DNA of 10,391 bases from DATFLL01 sp035267785 (GCA_035267785.1 DATFLL010000029.1:1-10391); one strand, 5' to 3'. Numbered from the stretch's first letter, positions 1 through 7,819 are shown. Made by a program: numbers and translations. The notes: generated from the sequence alone by a model not told the origin.

Positions 1-21
1 TCGCTTGGCCCGTTCGGATCG

Positions 22-126
22 GGCGGCGCCAGGATTACTCGGGCCTGCGGCCCTCGCCCCTGCGGGGCCGGCGTCGGCCCTGCGGGCCTCCACCGTTCGC
101 CACCGCTTCGCGGCGTCGTCGAACCT
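22..126. repeat. GC-rich multi-hairpin element, copy 1
   Basis: This 105-bp segment is nearly identical to 311-429 apart from a 14-base insertion in that copy. On the plus strand it starts with a sequence like the 3' half of the tRNA-Gln T-arm (GGCGCCAGGATT, 25-36) and ends with TCGAACCT, the other T-arm half. Inside are consecutive short hairpins with TGC loops (GGGCC-TGC-GGCCC, GCCCC-TGC-GGGGC, GGCCC-TGC-GGGCC) and a CG-rich hairpin near 103-117. A 10-base inverted repeat (GCGCCAGGAT at 26-35 and its complement at 138-147) encloses this copy. No credible protein is encoded. It is probably a member of a dispersed repeat family; function unknown. Confidence 0.7.
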
Positions 127-173
127 TCCAGGTTCTCATCCTGGCGCACTCCATGGCGTACCAAATTTTCACT

Positions 174-248
174 TGGTTGGGGCGCCAGGATTCGAACCTG
201 GGAATGCTGGGATCAAAACCCAGTGCCTTACCGCTTGGCGACGCCCCA
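174..248 (-). tRNA. tRNA-Gln (anticodon TTG), complete with encoded CCA
   Basis: The minus strand gives a 75-nt cloverleaf. The acceptor stem TGGGGCG/CGCCCCA pairs over all seven bases, with the U1-A72 pair typical of glutamine tRNAs. The anticodon stem CTGGG/CCCAG carries the loop TTTTGAT, hence anticodon TTG, reading CAA and by wobble possibly CAG. The T-stem CCAGG/CCTGG encloses TTCGAAT. Discriminator A and a genomically encoded CCA follow (CCA at 174-176). It lies downstream of ispE in the same orientation, the position tRNA-Gln holds in Pseudomonas, so cotranscription with ispE is likely. I see no convincing promoter directly upstream. This is the functional copy; a broken copy lies nearer ispE. 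Confidence 0.96.
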
Positions 249-310
249 ATTGTCTCACACGTCGGTTCACTCACGCCGCGCGCCATCGTCTCGCCTGCGG
301 CGGTTCACCC

Positions 311-429
311 GGCGGCGCCAGGATTACTCGGGCCTGCGGCCCTCGCCCCTTGCGCTAAAGCGCTGCGGGGCCGGTGTCGGCCCTGCGGGCCTCCCCCGTT
401 CGCCGCCGCTGCGCGGCGTCGTCGAACCT
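311..429. repeat. GC-rich multi-hairpin element, copy 2 (interrupts a tRNA-Gln copy)
   Basis: This second copy of the element at 22-126, in the same orientation, is 119 bp because of a 14-base insertion in the middle hairpin. There the TGC loop is enlarged into a nested hairpin (GCGC-TAAA-GCGC) while the outer GCCCC/GGGGC stem is kept. Its right end runs straight into tRNA-Gln sequence at the T-loop (TCGAACC, from 422). Its left end carries GGCGCCAGGATT, the complementary T-arm half. It therefore sits where the T-loop and 3' end of the tRNA copy should be. Confidence 0.7.
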
Positions 430-478
430 GGGAATGCTGGGATCAAAACCCAGTGCCTTACCGCTTGGCGACGCCCCA
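422..478 (-). pseudogene. Truncated tRNA-Gln, T-arm and acceptor disrupted
   Basis: The 59 bases at 422-480 match 192-250 exactly, so the acceptor 5' strand, D-arm, anticodon arm with TTG, variable region and 5' T-arm half of tRNA-Gln are all present. After TTCGA the sequence switches to the GC-rich element. The other T-arm half (AATCCTGGCGCC) reappears about 100 bases on, but is followed by GCCGGG instead of CCAACCA, so no proper acceptor stem or CCA end can form. Its 5' end is three bases after the ispE stop codon, the expected ancestral site of tRNA-Gln. It is most simply a dead duplicate. Confidence 0.85.
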
Positions 479-481
479 ATA

Positions 482-1372
482 TCAATCTCGCCCGAGCTCT
501 GCTGCCAGCCGCCGCGCCAGCGGTGAACGGTTCAGGCCGCGGGCGACGAAGCCGGCCCAGTCCCCACGCAAGCGCTCCCACGCCGCGCGGGCATCTCGCT
601 CCTCATCGCAGGCCGCGAATACACAGGCGCCGGTCCCGGTCAGTCGGGCGCCTCCGTGCGGGGCATCGGCGCCGAGAACCTCGCTAAACACCGCGTCGAG
701 CGCGCGCATGGCCGCATCCACGGGGGGATACCGGCGCCTGACGACGGCCTCACAGACATTGTCGCCCTGGCCGCGGAGAAAGTCGCGTATTGTAATGGGA
801 TGCCCATCGCGTATCAATTGCGGCGCCGAGAAAATCTCGGCCGTTGAGACGGTTACGGGCGGCACCAGGACCACGTACCACGGCTCTGGAAGCGCGATCG
901 CCTCCAGGAGCTCGCCCACGCCCTCGGCCCAGGCCGCCCGCCCGCGCACGAACACCGGCACGTCGGCGCCGAGGCGGAGCCCGAGCTCGGCCAGTGAGTC
1001 CTCGTCCAGCCCCGTGCCCCACAGGCGGTTCAGCGCCACCAGGGTCGTCGCGGCATCCGAGCTGCCCCCGCCCAGGCCCCCGCCCAGGGGCAGGCGCTTG
1101 TCGACCCGGATATCGGCGCCCAAGCGGGTGCCGGTCTCGGCCTGCAGCGCTCGGGCCGCGCGCACCACCAGGTCGTCCTCGGCGGCCACGCCCGCCAGCT
1201 CACTCACGCGGCGAACCACCCCGTCGGAACGCACCTCGTAGTCCAGCCGGTCGCCGTGGTCCAGAAACTGAAAGACCGTCTGCAGCAAATGATAGCCGTC
1301 GGCGCGGCGGCCGATGATGTTGAGGAACAAATTGAGCTTCGCCGGCGCCGGCCAGCCGGCCGAGGCCGTCAT
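482..1372 (-). CDS. ispE: 4-diphosphocytidyl-2-C-methyl-D-erythritol kinase
   Basis: IspE phosphorylates the 2-hydroxyl of CDP-methylerythritol with ATP, the fourth step of the cytosolic MEP isoprenoid pathway. The 296-residue product, close to the family's usual 280-300, is a GHMP kinase. It has the N-terminal substrate segment PAKLNLFLNI (about 9-19) with GYH at 26-28, the ATP-binding motif PLGGGLGGGSSDAA (95-108), GADVPVF (135-141) and the C-terminal glycine motif LTGTGACVFA (244-253). The ATG was chosen because the homologous N-terminus begins just after it and because it overlaps the lolB stop as ATGA (1369-1372). The reading frame stays open far upstream through lolB, but that extension resembles nothing and is a GC-rich artefact. 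It is third in the lbcA-like/lolB/ispE unit, with tRNA-Gln downstream. Confidence 0.96.
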   Translation of the reverse strand: MTASAGWPAPAKLNLFLNIIGRRADGYHLLQTVFQFLDHGDRLDYEVRSDGVVRRVSELAGVAAEDDLVVRAARALQAETGTRLGADIRVDKRLPLGGGLGGGSSDAATTLVALNRLWGTGLDEDSLAELGLRLGADVPVFVRGRAAWAEGVGELLEAIALPEPWYVVLVPPVTVSTAEIFSAPQLIRDGHPITIRDFLRGQGDNVCEAVVRRRYPPVDAAMRALDAVFSEVLGADAPHGGARLTGTGACVFAACDEERDARAAWERLRGDWAGFVARGLNRSPLARRLAAELGRD

Positions 1373-2082
1373 CGGCCCCGAACGCCGGCCGCCGCGAGCC
1401 GCGCGAAGGAATAGGCGCGGCTGGTCTGCAGCCCCTGCGGCGTATGCAGGCGCCAGCGGTCGACGACCAGGCGCAGGTCGAGGTCGTCGCGGCGGATAAA
1501 GACCTTGGCGGGCAGGTCGAAGCGGCCGACCTCGGTATAGCTGCGAATTCGCACCTCCCAGCCCCCCTGAACGAACCGGGTCAGGCGCCCCTGGGCGTCG
1601 AGCTGGCGGTCGGAGGCCGGACCGGCCTGGGCCGCCGGGGCCGGCAGCCCCAGGACCCAATAGCGCAGCCCGGAGACGGGCATCTGCAGCCCGGTCTGCT
1701 CGTAGAGCAGCTCCTCGGGATCGCTCGCCCAGTGCTGCTGGCGGTTCGCGGTGCGCAGGGTCACGCCGGCGGGCCCGCCGTTGAGCTGGAACTGGCTCTG
1801 CCCGAACGGCCCGTCGACCTCGATGGTGTAACCCTTGGGCGCCTGCTGCCAGCTCAACGAGCCCTGCCAGGCATCGTTGCCGTTTTTGACGCCGATGCGA
1901 CCGAACAGATCCCAGTGCACGAGCTGACTGAGCTGCTGCTGGCGGTGCTCCCAGGCACGGTGCGCATCGGAGACGGCCGGGCGCGGCGGCTGTTGGGCGC
2001 AGCCGGCCAGGGCGAGGATTGCGACGGCGAACCACGCCAGCCGAACCCGGGCGCCCGGGCGCGCCTGCGGACGGCTCGTCAT
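1369..2082 (-). CDS. lolB: Outer-membrane lipoprotein receptor LolB
   Basis: LolB accepts lipoproteins from the periplasmic carrier LolA and inserts them into the inner leaflet of the outer membrane. The 237-residue precursor begins with a basic stretch, a hydrophobic core (about 14-24) and a lipobox LAGC with the lipidated cysteine at 28. Ala and Gln follow the cysteine, with no Asp at +2, consistent with outer-membrane sorting. The mature part has the LolB pattern around HWDLFGRIGVKNGNDAWQGS and a C-terminal segment rich in beta-strand-like sequence. A longer in-frame start at 2187 would put 35 unlikely residues before the signal peptide. The ATG at 2082 overlaps the upstream stop as ATGA, and its own stop overlaps the ispE start the same way, implying translational coupling. 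Position between the TPR gene and ispE matches Pseudomonas. Confidence 0.93.
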   Translation of the reverse strand: MTSRPQARPGARVRLAWFAVAILALAGCAQQPPRPAVSDAHRAWEHRQQQLSQLVHWDLFGRIGVKNGNDAWQGSLSWQQAPKGYTIEVDGPFGQSQFQLNGGPAGVTLRTANRQQHWASDPEELLYEQTGLQMPVSGLRYWVLGLPAPAAQAGPASDRQLDAQGRLTRFVQGGWEVRIRSYTEVGRFDLPAKVFIRRDDLDLRLVVDRWRLHTPQGLQTSRAYSFARLAAAGVRGR

Positions 2083-3812
2083 TTGGTGAAGCGCCGGATC
2101 ACCTTGAGTAGGGACTCGTGCTCCGGCGAGGATTTCAGGGCCTCGTTCCAGACCTTGCGGGCCTCGGCCTTCTTGCCGCTGACCCACAGCACCTCACCCA
2201 GGTGAGCGCCGATCTCGGCGTCCTTCATCTTGGAGAAGGCGCGGCGCAGGTACTGGGCGGCCTGGTCGAGATGACCGAGCCGGTACTGCACCCAGCCCAT
2301 GCTGTCCAGGATGGCCGGATCGCCGGGCTGGAGCTTGAGGGCACGCTGAATATAACCCAGCGCCTCGTGATAGCGCTTGGTCCGGTCGGCCAGGGTGTAG
2401 CCCAACGCGTTGAGCGCCTGTGCATTGTCCGGCTCACGCTTGATGATGTCCTTCAGGTCGGACTCGAGGACATCGAGGCGGTCGAGCTTCTCGGCGGTCA
2501 GGGCGCGCGCGTAGCGCACGTCGGAGTCGTTCGGATCGTCCTTCAGGGCCTGCGTATAGAGCTCGAAGGCCTCGCGGTAGTGCTTGACCTGGCGCAGGAT
2601 CTCCCCCTCGGCGAGCAGCAGCCGGTGCTTCATGTTGGCGCTCTGGGGCTCGATCTCGTGCAGCCGGGCCTGGGCGGCCTTGACCTTGCCCGATTTGGCC
2701 AGCAGGACCGCGATGCGAATCTGCGCCTCGACGTAGTACTGGCCCTCGCGCACCACGCTGTACCAGCGGATCGCCGTCTTGGGCTGGTGGCGGGCTTCCG
2801 CGATCTGGCCCATGAAGTAGCTGGCCTCGCTGACGCGCTGGCCGGTCTTGATGAGCCGGCGGAAATAGCCTGCCGCCGGTTTGAGATGGTTGTCCTGCAG
2901 CGACAGCAGGCCCATGGCGAACAGCGCGTCGGCGTCGTTGGGCGACTGCTTGAGCATCGCCTCGAACTGGGTCCGGGCAGCACCGAGCTGCTTGGCGTCG
3001 ATCAGCTTGCGGGCGTAATACAGGCGCAGTTCGCGGTTCTTGGGATAGCGCTTGACCGCCTCGCGCAGCTGCGCCAACGCCTTCTTCGTATGTCCCTGGC
3101 GCTCATCGATGGTGGCACTGAGGATATAGGCCTTGGTCCATGCCGGGCGCAGCTTGAGCACCTTGTCGACCGCCCCGCGGGCGATGTCCAGCTTGCCGAC
3201 CGACAGGGCGAGATGGCCGTAGGCGTAGAGCGCGTCCGGGTTGTCCTGGTGGCGCTCGACGAGCCGCCCCATGACCTTCATCGCCGCTTCCTTGTCCTTC
3301 TCGCGGCTGAGCAGGCTGGTGACCAGCATATAGCCCTTGTAGCCCTTGGCCGTGCTGGCGCTGACGACCCGCTCGAGGTGGCTCAAGGCCTCGTCGGTCT
3401 TGCCGTTGCGCACCAGCAGCGCGGCGACCACCTGCTGGGCGTCCATGTCGTCGGGCTCCAGGTCGGCCCAGAGGCGGGCGGCCTCCAGGGCCTTGGCGTC
3501 ATCACGGGCGTAGACCGCGATCCGTGTGGCCCGCTCGGCCACGCGCGGGTCGCGGGACAGACGCGCCGCGTCGACGTAATTGTCGACCGAAACCTTCAGG
3601 TCCCCGCGCTGGCCGGCGATCTCGGCGACCAGCAGGCGGTACAGCACGTCGGGCGTAAGCGCATCCTCGGCCCCGCTGGCCTGGGCACTTGGCGGCTGCG
3701 AGGCAGGGGCCGCCTGGGGCGCGCGCTCCGGGGCCTGGGACCGCGAAGGCATCTGGGAACAGGCGGACAGGCCGAACAACAGAGGGAAAAGGGCGAAAAC
3801 GACTTTCTTCAT
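2079..3812 (-). CDS. TPR-repeat outer-membrane lipoprotein, LbcA-like
   Basis: The 577-residue precursor starts MKKVVFALF and has a lipobox LSAC with Cys18 followed by Ser, so outer-membrane sorting is expected. A Pro/Ala/Gln-rich linker (about 19-50) leads to tetratricopeptide helices filling the rest of the protein. Clear repeats include segments with NPDALYAYGHLAL, NDADALFAMGLLSLQ, NAQALNALGYTLAD and DPAILDSMGWVQYRLG. The start at 3812 is preferred over one 57 bases upstream because the signal peptide begins there and GGAAAGAG precedes it. In P. aeruginosa the gene at this place (PA4667) is LbcA, the adaptor that brings substrates to the periplasmic protease CtpA and so affects peptidoglycan hydrolase levels. 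Length, architecture and location agree, but orthology is inferred, not tested. It is the first gene of the unit with lolB and ispE. Confidence 0.88.
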   Translation of the reverse strand: MKKVVFALFPLLFGLSACSQMPSRSQAPERAPQAAPASQPPSAQASGAEDALTPDVLYRLLVAEIAGQRGDLKVSVDNYVDAARLSRDPRVAERATRIAVYARDDAKALEAARLWADLEPDDMDAQQVVAALLVRNGKTDEALSHLERVVSASTAKGYKGYMLVTSLLSREKDKEAAMKVMGRLVERHQDNPDALYAYGHLALSVGKLDIARGAVDKVLKLRPAWTKAYILSATIDERQGHTKKALAQLREAVKRYPKNRELRLYYARKLIDAKQLGAARTQFEAMLKQSPNDADALFAMGLLSLQDNHLKPAAGYFRRLIKTGQRVSEASYFMGQIAEARHQPKTAIRWYSVVREGQYYVEAQIRIAVLLAKSGKVKAAQARLHEIEPQSANMKHRLLLAEGEILRQVKHYREAFELYTQALKDDPNDSDVRYARALTAEKLDRLDVLESDLKDIIKREPDNAQALNALGYTLADRTKRYHEALGYIQRALKLQPGDPAILDSMGWVQYRLGHLDQAAQYLRRAFSKMKDAEIGAHLGEVLWVSGKKAEARKVWNEALKSSPEHESLLKVIRRFTK

Positions 3813-3853
3813 GGACTCTTTCCAGACATTGGGTATGCTGCAGACGGCCAGCC

Positions 3854-3870
3854 GTTGCCATCTGGGCAAC
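3854..3870. promoter_or_regulatory. Perfect inverted repeat upstream of the lbcA-like gene
   Basis: GTTGCC and GGCAAC form a perfect 6-base inverted repeat with a 5-base spacer. It lies about 42 bases before the lbcA-like start and overlaps a possible minus-strand -10 box (TATAGT, 3869-3874), for which I see no good -35. It could be an operator or the base of a leader hairpin. The function is inferred from position only. Confidence 0.3.
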
Positions 3871-3898
3871 TATAACGAAATTTGGCCTGTTTTACCTT

Positions 3899-3904
3899 TA
3901 TAAT
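3899..3904 (+). promoter_or_regulatory. Candidate -10 box for hemA
   Basis: A consensus TATAAT lies in a locally AT-rich patch of otherwise GC-rich DNA, about 140 bases before the hemA start. No good -35 hexamer is present 15-18 bases upstream, so an activator may be needed or the box may be fortuitous. If used, transcription would begin near 3911 and the leader would include the structured region at 3938-3999. Confidence 0.45.
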
Positions 3905-3937
3905 TAAGGCTGCACTTGTTTTTTCACATGACGATCC

Positions 3938-3999
3938 CGCAGAATTCTGCGTTTGACGCTGCCCGGCGGCGCAATCCCGCGAGGCGGGGCGCGCCGGGC
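3938..3999 (+). promoter_or_regulatory. Structured hemA leader (two hairpins)
   Basis: Two structures follow one another. CGCAGAATTCTGCG (3938-3951) is a perfect palindrome followed by TTT. Then GCCCGGCG (3961-3968) pairs with CGCCGGGC (3992-3999) around an inner hairpin CCCGC-GAG-GCGGG (3976-3988). The second structure ends about 46 bases before the hemA ATG. It could act as a leader attenuation device or simply stabilise the mRNA; it matches no riboswitch class I can recognise. Confidence 0.35.
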
Positions 4000-4045
4000 C
4001 CATCCGCCCGTTTCCGGCCCCGCTATGACGAACAGGCATGAGCGC

Positions 4046-5311
4046 ATGACGCTGCTGGCCCTTGGCATCAACCACAAGACGGCCCCCGTGGATATACGGG
4101 AGCGGGTCGCGTTCGCCCCGGAAAAACTGTCGGAGGCCCTGCGCGACCTGGCCAGCCGCGGTTCGGTGCAGGAGGCGGCCATCCTCTCGACCTGCAACCG
4201 GACCGAGCTCTATCTCGGCCTCGAATCAGGGTCGGACCAATCCGTCATCGACTGGTTCCGTGATTATCACCACCTGAACCCCGACGAGGTCGCGCCCTAC
4301 CTCTACATTCACCCCGACCAGCAGGCCGTGCGCCACATCCTGCGCGTGGCCAGCGGACTGGATTCGCTGGTCCTCGGCGAACCCCAGATCCTGGGCCAGC
4401 TCAAGGACGCCTACCTGCAGGCCACCGATGCGGGCACCGTCGGGCGCATGCTCAACCGCCTGTTCCAGCACACCTTTTCGGTCGCCAAGCAGGTGCGCAC
4501 GGATACCGCCATCGGCGCCAGCCCCGTGTCCGTGGCCTTCGCGGCGGTCAGCCTGGCCAAGCAGATCTTTGCCGATATGGGCGAGCACACCGCCCTGCTC
4601 ATCGGGGCCGGCGAGACCATCGAGCTGGTGGCCCGCCACCTGCGCGAAAACGGCATTCGCCAGCTCATCGTCGCCAACCGCACCATCGAGCGCGCCCAGG
4701 CCCTGGCCGACGAATTCAACGGCTATGCCATCGGCCTGAGCAACGTGCCCGACCACCTGGCCGAGGCCGATATCATCATCTCCTCGACCGCCAGCCCGCT
4801 GCCTATCCTCGGCAAGGGGGCGGTGGAGCGCGCCCTGAAGGCGCGCAAGCGCCGGCCGATGTTCATGGTCGACATCGCCGTGCCGCGCGACATCGAGCCC
4901 GAGGTCAGCGGGCTGAACGACGTCTATCTCTACACCGTCGACGACCTGCACGAGGTCATCGAGGAGAACCGCCGCTCGCGCCAGGAGGCCGCCCAACAGG
5001 CCGAGGAGATCATCGACACCCAGGTCTCCCACTTCATGGGCTGGCTGAACTCGCTGCAGGCCGTGGACGCCATCCGCTCCTACCGCGAGCACGCCGAAGA
5101 GGTGCGCGACCAGACCGTCGCCGCCGCCCTGCGCCAGCTCGCCGCCGGCCACGATCCGCAGGAAGTGCTCACTCAGCTCGGGCGCCTGCTCACCAACCGC
5201 CTGATTCACGCCCCGACCGTGCAGCTCCACCGCGCCGCCTATGAGGGCGACGAGGAGCTGCTGCGCATCACCCGCCTGCTGCTAAACCTTCAGGACGACA
5301 GCGATCACTGA
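4046..5311 (+). CDS. hemA: Glutamyl-tRNA reductase
   Basis: GluTR reduces glutamyl-tRNA(Glu) with NADPH to glutamate-1-semialdehyde, the committed step of C5-pathway tetrapyrrole synthesis. The 421-residue length matches the family (about 420). The catalytic cysteine is Cys50 in STCNRTELY, and the active-site histidine is His97 in AVRHILRVASGLDSL. The NADPH-binding glycine motif GAGE is at 187-190, followed by a C-terminal helical dimerisation region. The ATG at 4046 is chosen because MTLLALGINHKTAP is the conserved N-terminus, with CAGG nine bases upstream; in-frame ATGs at 4025 and 3953 would add unrelated residues. The N-terminal Thr-Leu-Leu resembles the E. coli protein, where this region signals haem-dependent degradation. 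prfA starts seven bases after the stop, so the two are cotranscribed. Confidence 0.98.
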   Translation: MTLLALGINHKTAPVDIRERVAFAPEKLSEALRDLASRGSVQEAAILSTCNRTELYLGLESGSDQSVIDWFRDYHHLNPDEVAPYLYIHPDQQAVRHILRVASGLDSLVLGEPQILGQLKDAYLQATDAGTVGRMLNRLFQHTFSVAKQVRTDTAIGASPVSVAFAAVSLAKQIFADMGEHTALLIGAGETIELVARHLRENGIRQLIVANRTIERAQALADEFNGYAIGLSNVPDHLAEADIIISSTASPLPILGKGAVERALKARKRRPMFMVDIAVPRDIEPEVSGLNDVYLYTVDDLHEVIEENRRSRQEAAQQAEEIIDTQVSHFMGWLNSLQAVDAIRSYREHAEEVRDQTVAAALRQLAAGHDPQEVLTQLGRLLTNRLIHAPTVQLHRAAYEGDEELLRITRLLLNLQDDSDH

Positions 5312-5318
5312 AACCCCC

Positions 5319-6401
<1,083 letters not shown>

Positions 6402-6429
6402 GCCCGGGCACGTTTCACGACAGCCGGAT

Positions 6430-6628
6430 AACCACAGAGGACACGGAGACACAGAGATCGGCGGGAGCAAAGCGTCTTGTTGTTGAGCTATGTTATATCG
6501 ACGCCCCAAGACCACGGCGCGAAATGGCTTTCGGTAACGAGATGGACTCTAAATAAGCTCAATGCACTCCCCAAGCAATCAACTATCTTTCTCTGTCTTG
6601 TCTCGGCGCCTCTGTATCCTCGGTGTTG
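6430..6628. mobile_element. MITE-like repeat, copy 1
   Basis: This 199-bp unit is more than 90 percent identical by eye to 6675-6873. The left end ACCACAGAGGACACGGAG is an imperfect inverted repeat of the right end, which in this copy has decayed (CTCTGTATCCTCGGTGT). The AT-richer interior has no credible gene. ACCACAGAGGACAC-type ends occur on dispersed repeats in many bacterial genomes. No target duplication is clear. It is likely a non-autonomous element. Confidence 0.65.
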
Positions 6629-6674
6629 AAACCCGCGTTTCCAGCGCTCAAGTACGGTTCCCGACCGACTGAAC

Positions 6675-6873
6675 AACCACAGAGGACACGGAGACACAGA
6701 GATCGGAGCGAGCAAAGCGTCTTGTTGTTGAGGCATGTTTTATCGACGTCCCAAGACCACGGCGCGAAATGGCTTTCGGTAACGAGATGGACTCTAATAA
6801 GCTCAATGCACTCCCCAAGCAATCAACAATTTTTCTCTGTCTTGTCTCGGCGCCTCTGTGTCCTCTGTGTTAA
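6675..6873. mobile_element. MITE-like repeat, copy 2, abutting prmC
   Basis: This direct copy of the 6430-6628 unit begins 46 bases after copy 1 ends. Its terminal repeats are better preserved: the left AACCACAGAGGACACGGAG against the complement of the right TCTGTGTCCTCTGTGTT. The right end stops 23 bases before the preferred prmC start and even contains in-frame GTG codons (6858 and 6867). The prmC 5' region therefore derives from the element. Confidence 0.7.
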
Positions 6874-6896
6874 CAACGCACGTATCTGACGCCACC

Positions 6897-7754
6897 GTGA
6901 CGACGATCGATCAAGCTTTGCGCGAGGCCGCTGCCCGGCTGGCGGCGCACGAGACGGCGCGGCTGGATGCCGAGCTGCTGCTCGCCCATGTCCTGGGCCG
7001 GCCGCGGACTTATCTGTATGCATGGCCGGAGCGCGAGCTCGATGTAGAGCGCGCAGCGGCGTTCGACGCCCTGGTCGCGCGCCGCGCCGCAGGTGAGCCG
7101 GTGGCCTATCTGGTGGGCGCGCGCGAGTTCTGGTCGCGCGCGCTCGCGGTCACACCGGCCACGCTGATCCCGCGCCCGGAGACCGAGCTGTTGGTCGAGG
7201 CGGCGCTGGAGCGGATTCCCGTTGAAGCATCGTGGCGGGTGGCGGACCTCGGTACGGGCTCGGGGGCGATTGCCATCGCCGTGGCCGCCGAGCGCCCGGC
7301 CTGCGCGCTGATTGCCACCGACCGCTCGGCCGCGGCCCTGGCGGTCGCCCAATCCAATGCCGAACGCCACGTGCCGGGCCAGGTCAGCTTCGTGTGCGCC
7401 GACTGGCTGGCGCCGTTTCGCAAAGAGGCCTTCGACCTCATCGCGGCCAATCCGCCGTATGTTGCGCAGGCCGACCCGCACCTCGCCCTCGGCGACGTGC
7501 GCTTCGAGCCGGTGGGGGCGCTGGCCGCCGGGCCGGACGGCCTGGATGCTATTCGTCGTATCGTGGCCGAAACGACGCACTGCCTGCGCCCCGGCGGCTG
7601 GCTGCTGGTCGAGCACGGCTACGATCAGGCAGCGGCCGTCGCCAAGCTCCTGGACGAAAAGGGATTCCTGGACATCGCCTGCCTGCGCGATCCGGCCGGA
7701 CAGCCTCGCGTCAGCCTCGGCCGGCGGCCCGGTGGCGCGCCCAGCGACACGTGA
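6897..7754 (+). CDS. prmC: Release-factor glutamine N5-methyltransferase
   Basis: PrmC (formerly HemK) uses S-adenosylmethionine to methylate the glutamine of the GGQ motif of RF1 and RF2, raising their termination activity. From GTG 6897 the product is 285 residues, near the usual 277-290. It has an N-terminal helical release-factor-binding domain (about 1-75), the segment TPATLIPRPETELLVE (86-101), SAM motif I DLGTGSGAIA (117-126) and the signature NPPY (185-188) that holds the substrate amide. Family members start close to the QALREA segment, favouring GTG 6897. GTG 6858 is also in frame but lies inside the upstream repeat. No clear Shine-Dalgarno precedes either. It normally follows prfA directly; here 495 bases of repeats intervene, so expression may depend on read-through or on a promoter in the repeats. 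Confidence 0.95.
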   Translation: MTTIDQALREAAARLAAHETARLDAELLLAHVLGRPRTYLYAWPERELDVERAAAFDALVARRAAGEPVAYLVGAREFWSRALAVTPATLIPRPETELLVEAALERIPVEASWRVADLGTGSGAIAIAVAAERPACALIATDRSAAALAVAQSNAERHVPGQVSFVCADWLAPFRKEAFDLIAANPPYVAQADPHLALGDVRFEPVGALAAGPDGLDAIRRIVAETTHCLRPGGWLLVEHGYDQAAAVAKLLDEKGFLDIACLRDPAGQPRVSLGRRPGGAPSDT

Positions 7755-7791
7755 GCAAGCGCTTATCCCCACAAATTGCCTTGATTAATTC

Positions 7792-7819
7792 TTGATTAAA
7801 CCGGCCACCGCGCTAGGAT
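7792..7819 (+). promoter_or_regulatory. Candidate sigma-70 promoter for the small gene at 7855
   Basis: TTGATT (7792-7797) and TAGGAT (7814-7819) are spaced by 16 bases in an AT-rich gap after prmC. A start site near 7826 would give a leader of about 20-30 bases. An additional TTGATT at 7781 is farther away. Confidence 0.5.

Noticed and set aside
422..478. Broken tRNA-Gln as a split or intron-containing tRNA with an insert in the T-loop
   Set aside because: If the insert were removed, the 3' part would read AATCCTGGCGCC then GCCGGG, which cannot complete the acceptor stem and lacks CCA. A dead copy is simpler.
153..1241. Plus-strand open frames reading through the tRNA and the hairpin elements
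   Set aside because: They translate tRNA-Gln and repeat sequence and then run antisense to ispE; the apparent repeated peptide comes from the duplicated tRNA.
482..2035. Single 517-codon frame suggesting a LolB-IspE fusion
   Set aside because: Only the last 296 codons resemble IspE. The upstream part is lolB read out of frame and matches nothing; lolB has its own intact frame with an ATGA junction.
2118..3875. Long plus-strand open frame (about 585 codons) opposite the TPR lipoprotein gene
   Set aside because: It is antisense to a gene with clear signal peptide and TPR repeats; its translation is low-complexity Leu/Gly/Ala/Val, typical of a complementary frame in GC-rich DNA.
4226..5230. 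Minus-strand 334-codon frame opposite hemA
   Set aside because: It is antisense to a fully conserved GluTR with all catalytic residues; Gly/Val/Asp-rich shadow composition.
6488..6889. Short open frames on both strands within the 199-bp repeats
   Set aside because: They come from the repeated terminal and internal sequence of the elements, have no family resemblance, and occur in several frames at once.
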